Shown here: positions 34,306 to 41,316 of the stretch, one piece after another
How positions within the stretch are numbered: position 1 is the first letter of the stretch
How the letters are laid out: every line of letters begins with the position of its first letter
Source of the DNA: Leptospira gomenensis
GTDB lineage: Bacteria; Spirochaetota; Leptospiria; Leptospirales; Leptospiraceae
Direction of reading: 5' to 3'
NCBI RefSeq assembly: GCF_004770155.1
Contig: NZ_RQFA01000073.1
Span: 170,001-211,316, forward strand
DNA: 41,316 nucleotides
Notes under the pieces: model-generated
What the model was told of the DNA's origin: nothing
The model's input: the letters and a program-made list of their open reading frames with translations, nothing else
Database searches by the model: none
Made by a program: the position numbers and the translations under genes

Positions 34306-36703
34306 AACAAGGAAGAAGTACGGTGAATTTGCTTCCTTGACCGAATTCGGAATCGATGAAAACTTCCCCTCCGTGGGCGATCGCGATTTTTCTTACGATA
34401 AAAAGTCCCAACCCGGCGCCTTGCGGTTTTTGTGTTTCGATAGAGGAATGATAGAACGCTTCTTTGATTTCCCTGCTTAATCCCGGACCGTCGTCCTTCA
34501 ACACGATGTAAAGCGCGCCAGATTCCTTTTCGACTCGTACGGAAAATCGTCCGTTTTCTCCGATAGCATCCGCGGCGTTTTTGGCGATATTCAGAATCAA
34601 ACGGCGTATTCGAAACGGATCGAGTTTGATTTCGCCGTCGGCGACGATCTCGCATTCCAATCGAATCCCGCTTCCTTGAAAGAACAGTTCCAAGTCCTCT
34701 CGAATTTCCGCGAAAAAATCTCCGACTTTTACGGATTTAAGATCGAGTATGATTCGTTTTTTAGAAAATTCTAATATATCTAAGGACAAATTGGCGAGCG
34801 CTTCCGTCTCCTTTTGGGCCTGCGCGATATCGTTCTGTCGGGAGCTTCCGTTTTTTTGAAGGTTGTACAAAACTTTTCGAATGAGAACCACGTGATGTCC
34901 GATGTCGTGGGCTATTTCTGCGGACAATTCTCCTATGATTGCGAGTTTTTCGCGATCCTGCCGGAGAAGGTTCTGGATGGAAAGCGCGAGTGCATACGCG
35001 ATTCCCTGCACCCAATCCATCTCGGAATCCGAATCGAAATAATTTCCGATCGGAAGATCCAATACCACGAAACTCGTTGTCGTGTTCCGCACCGGAAGCA
35101 ATAATCTTTCTCCCAACACAATCGGAGAGGTAAGGTTCTCCAAGTCCAAAGAATACGAAGTCAACAATCCCGACACTTCTTGGATCGCCAAATCGTTGTT
35201 AGTATCGATGGAGTATTGTTTCCAACTAGCTGAAGAATTCTCCGGTAGATAAATGAAAAATCCGCGCGAATTCTTAGATACGTTTTTACTTTTTTTTCCG
35301 ATGAGCCTGTCGATTACGGTTAAGGAATCTTTCTCGGAAGTTTCTCTTACGTTTCGCGAAAGTATTTCCAGTGTGGTCCGCGTAGCTGAGGAAAACGTCG
35401 GAGACTTCATAATATCTCTCGTGGAGGATACGAGCGTCTTCATTCTAAAAGAAAGAGTTTCCGAACGATTCAACGAATTGGAGAAACGTTTGGACAGAAG
35501 CAGGGCGTGAGAAGCGATCAGAAACAACTGACCGTATTGGATCATGTAAACCGAATCGATGAGATCCTCCGCATACAGAATGTCGTTTAACGTACAGATC
35601 GTCATTCCCGCATAACCCAAGAATAGGATCATCGCCCCTTCGTATCTTTTTCTAATTCCGTAAAAAAGCATAAACACCCACAAAGGAATCGTGGTGAATG
35701 CGGCATAGGCTCCAAGAGGTCCTAATGTAAGCGTATAAAGTTCGTTGGGAAGAAAGGCGGCCGCCGTCGCGCATACGAAAAATGGGAGGTTGAAAAAGAT
35801 TCCGAACCTTCTCCACAGATCGACGGGACAAAAACGATATAAGAAAGAATATAAAACCGGTGCGGAAAGATATACCGTGACGTATTCCAAACGGTTGAGA
35901 AATTCCCAGGAAAGAAGTTCCGAAAAAAGGACGTAGGCGAAACGTTCGTCCGTCGTCAACGCGCGTGCGAAAATCAAAATACAATGGATCGAAAAGAAAA
36001 GTGGTGCGGGATCCTTCCTCCGGAAAACGAAAAACAATAGATTGTAGATCGCCATGATCGCAGCCGACGCACATACGGCGAATACCAAAGCGGTTTTTCC
36101 CTGCTTTTCCCTTACGATCCGATCCAAACTTCCTATGTGTATCGGAAACCAATAACCGCCCCATCGATTTTGAAAATTGGAAACGTAAAGAACAAGATCC
36201 AAGGATTCCACATCCGGAAGATCGACGATCTGCGGAAGATACTGCGCGTTCGAAGTGGTTTTCGTAGTTCCGACCTTTCCCGCTTCTGCGATCAGTCTTC
36301 CGTTTGCGAAAAGCCGATACGAAGTGCCCAAGTCGGGAATCGAAAGGGCCAGTCCGGTTTCGTTTTGAGGAAGCAGTAGTTTGAGTCGATACGTCGCGTA
36401 ACCGTGATCGGAAACCCGTTCCCCGAAATAGACGGTTCCGTTCCAGACGGAGGGGGATTTTACGAATATGAATTTTTCCGTTTCGGATTCGTTTTCAGCC
36501 GTGGAAAGAAGTTGTTTCCAAGCGAATTTCCAATCACCTTTTAAAGGAACGTTTCCGTCGAACGCGGGATTCCAATGTCTCAGATCTAAAGTTCCTTTTT
36601 GTGCGTGGAATTTTTCCGAATACGGTCTTTCGACGCATCCGGAAACTGAGGCGATCGCAACGGCCAAAGATAAGAAAAAATTAATGCGAATTGGGAACTT
36701 CAT
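34304..36703 (-). CDS. 7TMR-DISM sensor histidine kinase, probable lipoprotein
   Basis: 799 aa. The N-terminus has a lipobox (ASVSGC), so the sensor may be lipid-anchored as well as membrane-spanning. Residues about 40-185 form a jelly-roll-like 7TMR-DISMED2 domain (TYRLKLLLPQNETGLALSIP, NGRLIAEAGKVG, FQNRWGGYWFPIHIGS), which usually binds carbohydrates or similar ligands. Seven membrane helices follow (about 200-400). Residues 420-580 could be a GAF-like domain (inference). The kinase core has H-box AEIAHDIGHHVVLIRK (His near 597), N-box LNIAKNAADAIGENG (about 711), KDDGPGLSRE (about 738) and GAGLGLFIVRKIA (about 768). It is convergent with the LuxR-type regulator. Confidence 0.93.
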   Translation of the reverse strand: MKFPIRINFFLSLAVAIASVSGCVERPYSEKFHAQKGTLDLRHWNPAFDGNVPLKGDWKFAWKQLLSTAENESETEKFIFVKSPSVWNGTVYFGERVSDHGYATYRLKLLLPQNETGLALSIPDLGTSYRLFANGRLIAEAGKVGTTKTTSNAQYLPQIVDLPDVESLDLVLYVSNFQNRWGGYWFPIHIGSLDRIVREKQGKTALVFAVCASAAIMAIYNLLFFVFRRKDPAPLFFSIHCILIFARALTTDERFAYVLFSELLSWEFLNRLEYVTVYLSAPVLYSFLYRFCPVDLWRRFGIFFNLPFFVCATAAAFLPNELYTLTLGPLGAYAAFTTIPLWVFMLFYGIRKRYEGAMILFLGYAGMTICTLNDILYAEDLIDSVYMIQYGQLFLIASHALLLSKRFSNSLNRSETLSFRMKTLVSSTRDIMKSPTFSSATRTTLEILSRNVRETSEKDSLTVIDRLIGKKSKNVSKNSRGFFIYLPENSSASWKQYSIDTNNDLAIQEVSGLLTSYSLDLENLTSPIVLGERLLLPVRNTTTSFVVLDLPIGNYFDSDSEMDWVQGIAYALALSIQNLLRQDREKLAIIGELSAEIAHDIGHHVVLIRKVLYNLQKNGSSRQNDIAQAQKETEALANLSLDILEFSKKRIILDLKSVKVGDFFAEIREDLELFFQGSGIRLECEIVADGEIKLDPFRIRRLILNIAKNAADAIGENGRFSVRVEKESGALYIVLKDDGPGLSREIKEAFYHSSIETQKPQGAGLGLFIVRKIAIAHGGEVFIDSEFGQGSKFTVLLPC

Positions 36704-36926
36704 CCGAGTTCAGAAAATCAAAACCGAAAACGACGGACCGGTCAAATGGAAAAGCGGCTCCACTCGAAAAAACTTTCTGCAAAGGGACGAACTGTCCGTC
36801 GTTTGTCGGCGAACGGGCGTTAAGTCGTATTCGCGCTTCGCGCGAGGGGCCGATATCGTGTTATAAAATCGCCAGAATTTATCTTTGCAAAACGTAGGAC
36901 GCGATTTCTATGTCCACAGAATCCTA
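36704..36926. promoter_or_regulatory. Divergent gap between kinase and GH18-type gene
   Basis: 223 bases with no gene. TGGGAACTTC at 36691-36700, overlapping the kinase start region, resembles the dispersed repeat motif. CGCGC-TTC-GCGCG (36832-36844) is a small perfect hairpin. Promoter boxes could not be assigned. Confidence 0.4.
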
Positions 36927-38222
<1,296 letters not shown>

Positions 38223-38255
38223 TTCCGACGATTCGCCCGTAATACGAGCGCGGCC

Positions 38256-38334
38256 CCACCCTGAATTGGGTGGTGGAGGAGAGGTGGTGGGAAAAAATCC
38301 GATTTTTTTTCCTATCAGAAAATTCCATTTTCTG
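38256..38334 (+). terminator. Three consecutive hairpins after the GH18-type gene
   Basis: CCACCC-TGAATT-GGGTGG (38256-38273), a GGAAAAAATC / GATTTTTTTTCC element with eight T residues (38290-38312), and the perfect CAGAAAAT-TCC-ATTTTCTG (38316-38334) follow the stop. The middle one is the most terminator-like. I believe the CCACCCTGAATTGGGTGG string recurs in Leptospira genomes, but this cannot be tested here. Confidence 0.6.
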
Positions 38335-39021
38335 CAAGCCGAGTTTTTCTTTCTAGTCTGTAGGAATTCCGACAATCACACCTAACGCACGAGCAAGAGA
38401 CCCCTCAATTCCATTCAATTCAGATTCTTTGCCAATTCTGAGTCGTCGAGTTCCGAACAAAAAAACGGCGAGTCGAACGTTTAGGCGCAGTTATAGTCGC
38501 TTAACAATTTGGAATTTTCCTCCGGTTTTTCGTCCACTTCGACGCATAAACTTTGAAGACATTCAGTCCACAATGGTTAAAAGCGAGATTGCGCGAAAAC
38601 ATCAGCGTGCTTTTCCTAAACGTAGACGTCGTCCCTACACCATTCAATGGATTCAAATGATCGAATCAAGAATACGGAATGTGTTTTCTTGAGCGGGAGT
38701 TCAGGGAGCCACGCGCCCGTTGAGACCAAGCCGGATAAGTCACGTTCCGATCTTGGAGATTATCAATACGAAGTTCATCTTCCGAAAATGATCGATGAAA
38801 TTCCGACCAACGACCGGAACAAATTCTACTTAACATCACCTTCTCCTGTCGTTTAATGGAGTGAGATCAACGAAGTCGATATCGACGATGAATTAACTTA
38901 AGGAGAAACTGATGAGATGAGCGGAGTTCTTTTATAGAACTTGCATCTTTTTTAATACTGCTCTGGCTTGTTGTATGCTGCGTAGTATTCTGATAAATGG
39001 ATAGGGCATTCCGTGCAAAAG
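38335..39021. other. Gene-poor stretch with possible gene relics
   Basis: 687 bases without a convincing gene. GTAGGAATTCCGAC at 38360-38373 resembles the dispersed repeat motif as a palindrome. A plus-strand frame ending at 38692 (tail RAFPKRRRRPYTIQWIQMIE) and a shorter one at 38647-38856 overlap in different frames; both lack ribosome binding sites and recognisable domains and may be remains of a decayed gene. No terminal inverted repeats or transposase motifs were found. Confidence 0.4.
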
Positions 39022-39414
39022 TCACTTAAACGCCCTCTTTCTGATTTTTCTTCCGTAGATCCATCCTGCGATTAAAAGGGGATATCCTAGCCAAGCTGCT
39101 GCAAGTGCGAAAGGATTGGAATGGCTTTCACTGATTCCTGGAACTTGTAATGCCAACCCGGCCAAAAGAAGAATAACGTGAAGTTCCGCATATTCGGAAT
39201 TTTCGACGAAGCGATATTTCCCTAAGCCGGTCCCCGAAAAAAAGGCGAAAACTCCCAGAAAAATTCCGATTCTACCGAGTGTTACGTCCGAGTCGTTCGG
39301 TATGTGGGGGACGTCGAAGGGTTGTAATATAAGACGAAATCCTAATAAAAGAATAGAAGAAATCCCTAATATAGAATGTAATTTTAATTTTTGTTTCGAC
39401 CTAAACAAAAACAA
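39022..39414 (-). CDS. Small membrane protein, unknown function
   Basis: About 130 aa with four hydrophobic segments: SILGISSILLLGFRLIL, IGIFLGVFAFFSGTGLG, LHVILLLAGLALQVPG and AAAWLGYPLLIAGWIYG, ending in a basic tail (RKIRKRAFK). No domain recognised. The start is uncertain: TTG at 39414, five bases after the permease stop and about ten bases after GGAGAG, or TTG at 39438, which would overlap the permease gene. It is very probably in one transcript with the permease. Composition is A+T-rich like the permease. Confidence 0.7.
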   Translation of the reverse strand: MFLFRSKQKLKLHSILGISSILLLGFRLILQPFDVPHIPNDSDVTLGRIGIFLGVFAFFSGTGLGKYRFVENSEYAELHVILLLAGLALQVPGISESHSNPFALAAAWLGYPLLIAGWIYGRKIRKRAFK

Positions 39415-39418
39415 ACGA

Positions 39419-40870
39419 TTAAGGCTCTCCGCTTGCAATCGGAACCGGTTCGTTTTCCGGCAACAGGCTTGCAGCCATGATTTCTGCAGACTCGGATTCA
39501 GGGTCGGTCTTCGGTCGCGGTGTCGTTCTTTGGGTAGATTTGAAATAAAAATACATGGGAATCGATAAGAGCGTAAACCCGATTCCCCAAAAGGCCTCAG
39601 CGGGTTTGTTCCATAACAACGTTATTATGATTCCCACATTGGACGCGATGTAGAGATAGGTTGTATAAGGATATCCCGGAATTCTAAACTTTAATTTATA
39701 ATTACGTTTTTCGAATAAGATTGGCGTATACGCGGTTATAGTCGCCAACAAAAGTGTGGAACATGTGATGAGATATAAAAGGCTTTCGATCTCTTTTACG
39801 AAACAGAATAGGCAGGCGTAAACGCATTGAAAGGCCAATGACATATAAGGGCTTTTGTATTTCGGATGAAGTTTTGCCATGTTTGAAAAGAAGAAGCCGT
39901 CTCGAGCCATGGCGAAATAAATTCTAGATCCGCCGATTATATAAGCTGAAATTGATCCCAAGAAAGCCCAACAGATAAACGCTGTAATTGCCATTGTCGC
40001 TTTTGAACCGAATAACGCCGATGAGGCGGTGATTCCGATTTTATCACCCGCTAACTCTGCGACGGAGCCAGAACTTAAAAAAAGAAAATTCATTAGAATG
40101 TATAGGGTCGTGACTAAAGCGCAGGAATATAAAACCGCTTTATAAATATTTTTGTCAGGGTCTTTCACCTCTTCCGCGACGTAAGTAATCATGTTCCAGC
40201 CAAGATACGAGTAGGTAACCGGAATTACTCCTGCTAAGAGAAGTTCGATTCCACTCCAGCCAGAAGGAAGAAAGGAAAAAGACTGGAATCTTGCAGTGTC
40301 ATAGTTGCCAATTGAAAAACCCAATACGACGAAAGAAACCAATCCGAGTATCTTTACTCCCGTGAAGAGGTTTTGAATTCTGGATGCGGTCGAAATTCCG
40401 AAAAAATTTACGATCGTAAAGAGAAGAATCGCACCCATCGCAAGTATTTGTACTGTGCCGATGGATATCGTCAGTCCCAAGAAGGGGATTTCAAAAAAAT
40501 AGATGTCCCACGCAGGACGAGTTAGCGAAAAAAACGATTTAGAAAATGCTAATGCAGAGAGTGAGATTGATGCCGAAAAGTTGATGGATAAGGAAAGCCA
40601 TCCGCTCGAGAAGGCGACTATCGGAGAATACGCTTCCTTTAGATATACGTAATCTCCTCCCGCGTACGGAAATAAGGAAGCGGATTTTGCATAAGACATT
40701 GCTCCTGCTACGGCTAAGAAACCACCTAAAATCCATGCGAGCAACACTAAGTTCGGGTTCGGAACTTGATGAAGTATATATCCGGTTGTGATAAAGATCC
40801 CTGGACCTACCATAGAGCTAAACATGAGGGAGATCGAGTCGAACAGATTGAGGGATCTTTTAAGTTGCAT
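39419..40870 (-). CDS. APC family amino-acid permease
   Basis: 483 aa from ATG 40870, with about twelve membrane segments. The first helix carries the APC signature [16 protein letters not shown], followed by [19 protein letters not shown] (helix 3) and [20 protein letters not shown], the well-conserved loop after helix 6. It most resembles LAT/Cat-like amino-acid:polyamine:organocation transporters; the substrate cannot be told. The C-terminus is a charged, Glu/Pro-rich cytosolic tail. A longer frame up to 41038 crosses a GGAGTTCCGAC repeat copy and is unlikely to be translated. Its base use is clearly A+T-richer than the mre cluster. Confidence 0.92.
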   Translation of the reverse strand: MQLKRSLNLFDSISLMFSSMVGPGIFITTGYILHQVPNPNLVLLAWILGGFLAVAGAMSYAKSASLFPYAGGDYVYLKEAYSPIVAFSSGWLSLSINFSASISLSALAFSKSFFSLTRPAWDIYFFEIPFLGLTISIGTVQILAMGAILLFTIVNFFGISTASRIQNLFTGVKILGLVSFVVLGFSIGNYDTARFQSFSFLPSGWSGIELLLAGVIPVTYSYLGWNMITYVAEEVKDPDKNIYKAVLYSCALVTTLYILMNFLFLSSGSVAELAGDKIGITASSALFGSKATMAITAFICWAFLGSISAYIIGGSRIYFAMARDGFFFSNMAKLHPKYKSPYMSLAFQCVYACLFCFVKEIESLLYLITCSTLLLATITAYTPILFEKRNYKLKFRIPGYPYTTYLYIASNVGIIITLLWNKPAEAFWGIGFTLLSIPMYFYFKSTQRTTPRPKTDPESESAEIMAASLLPENEPVPIASGEP

Positions 40871-40945
40871 CGTTTTCTGACAGCTTCGGGGCTTCGTTTT
40901 CGCAAACAAGGATTTTTCCTTTTGCAAGTTTTTTAGAGTAGGTGA

Positions 40946-40956
40946 GGAGTTCCGAC
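40946..40956. repeat. GGAGTTCCGAC motif copy upstream of the permease gene
   Basis: A single copy of the dispersed motif 76 bases upstream of the permease ATG, in the leader region; a related TTCCGACCTACC lies at 41025-41036. Confidence 0.5.
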
Positions 40957-41076
40957 CTAAAAAAGAGGTTTGGGTGGTGGTGATTTTTTGAGTTAGAAAT
41001 TTTGGTTGTGAAATTTGTGCGGTCTTCCGACCTACCAATGGAAAATATAATTTATCTTATGTCACATTAATAGTGT

Positions 41077-41122
41077 AAATAACACGGGGCAATTTCGCAT
41101 TCGAAATTGCCCCGTGTTATTT
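41077..41122. terminator. Perfect 21-bp hairpin with CATT loop
   Basis: The arms 41077-41097 and 41102-41122 are exact complements over 21 bases around a four-base loop; the left arm reads AAATAACACGGGGCAATTTC plus G. One side ends in TTATTT and the other, read on the minus strand, ends the same way, so the hairpin can act as a terminator in either direction. It stands between the permease gene and whatever lies beyond the window. Confidence 0.7.
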
Positions 41123-41316
41123 GTCGAAGCACCGACCACCTCCATACAGTCAAAGAGACATAACGGAAGAACAAAACGATTTTTTTTCGTAACTCCAAAA
41201 TCTAAAGAATTTTAATAAAATCTATTTGACTATACAAAGCTGATTTATACTTTGGTCCTTACCGCTGTTTCAGAAATGAGACAGCAGTGAATAACTAAGT
41301 TGCTTCTTCTTCTCGT
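41123..41316. other. Window end, no gene seen
   Basis: 194 bases without a credible open frame. GCTGTTTC-AGAAAT-GAGACAGC near 41270-41291 can form a small hairpin with one G-T pair. TTGACT at 41226 and TATACT at 41246 look promoter-like but are only 14 bases apart. Confidence 0.3.

Noticed and set aside
38429..38856. Insertion sequence remnant
   Set aside because: No terminal inverted repeats, target duplication or transposase motif could be seen; kept only as possible decayed genes.
40871..41038. N-terminal extension of the permease up to a TTG
   Set aside because: It crosses a repeat motif copy and adds a polar stretch before the first APC helix that other family members lack.
41226..41251. 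Promoter with TTGACT and TATACT
   Set aside because: The boxes are only 14 bases apart, too close for a sigma-70 promoter, and no gene start follows in the window.

Overview
The window reads as chromosomal DNA of a Leptospira species. The evidence is a DUF1574-type SGNH protein next to an MBOAT acyltransferase, Leptospira-style lipoboxes, an acidic PI(S/A)LS-repeat protein, a degenerate GAF protein, and many copies of a short GTCGGAACTCC / GTGGGAACTCC motif between genes. Base composition is fairly G+C rich for the genus over most of the window and drops after about 38.2 kb. The species call is inference; I see no rRNA, tRNA, CRISPR array or intact insertion sequence.

Layout. 1-6.9 kb: a tight plus-strand run of an acidic repeat protein (cut by the window edge), a two-GAF protein with a degenerate GGDEF-like tail, an MBOAT O-acyltransferase and its SGNH partner. 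7.0-10.5 kb: minus-strand AlkD-like protein, DUF4349 membrane protein and a Ppx/GppA phosphatase. 10.7-16.8 kb: the rod-shape cluster mreB, mreC, mreD, mrdA (PBP2), mrdB (RodA), with overlapping or nearly touching genes after mreC. 16.9-20.5 kb: two unknown proteins, a small CxxC redox-domain protein, a 6-pyruvoyl-tetrahydropterin-synthase-like protein, a 26-unit minisatellite filling a convergent intergenic gap, and a small membrane protein. 20.6-24.3 kb: acetoacetyl-CoA synthetase with a solute-binding protein, then a lytic transglycosylase. 24.6-28.8 kb: a minus-strand SDR and MBL-fold lipoprotein pair divergent from a TetR regulator across three phased palindromes, a second minisatellite (58-bp units), and a PF10118 ferritin-like protein. 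29.1-38.2 kb: a receiver-plus-ATPase signalling protein, bcp-pepA, a small unknown protein, a LuxR-type response regulator convergent with a 7TMR-DISM histidine kinase, and a GH18-type membrane-anchored hydrolase. 38.2-41.3 kb: A+T-richer DNA with hairpins, gene-poor sequence, an APC amino-acid permease and a small membrane protein.

How parts fit. The mre/mrd genes make the elongasome that gives the cell cylinder its wall; the lytic transglycosylase could trim the same wall. The TetR/SDR/MBL group looks like one small regulon with a clearly readable operator set. The most unusual DNA-level signal is the GGAACTCC repeat family: it occurs as single copies, as nested inverted pairs, and as two expanded tandem arrays, and it runs into coding sequence or a start codon in at least two places.
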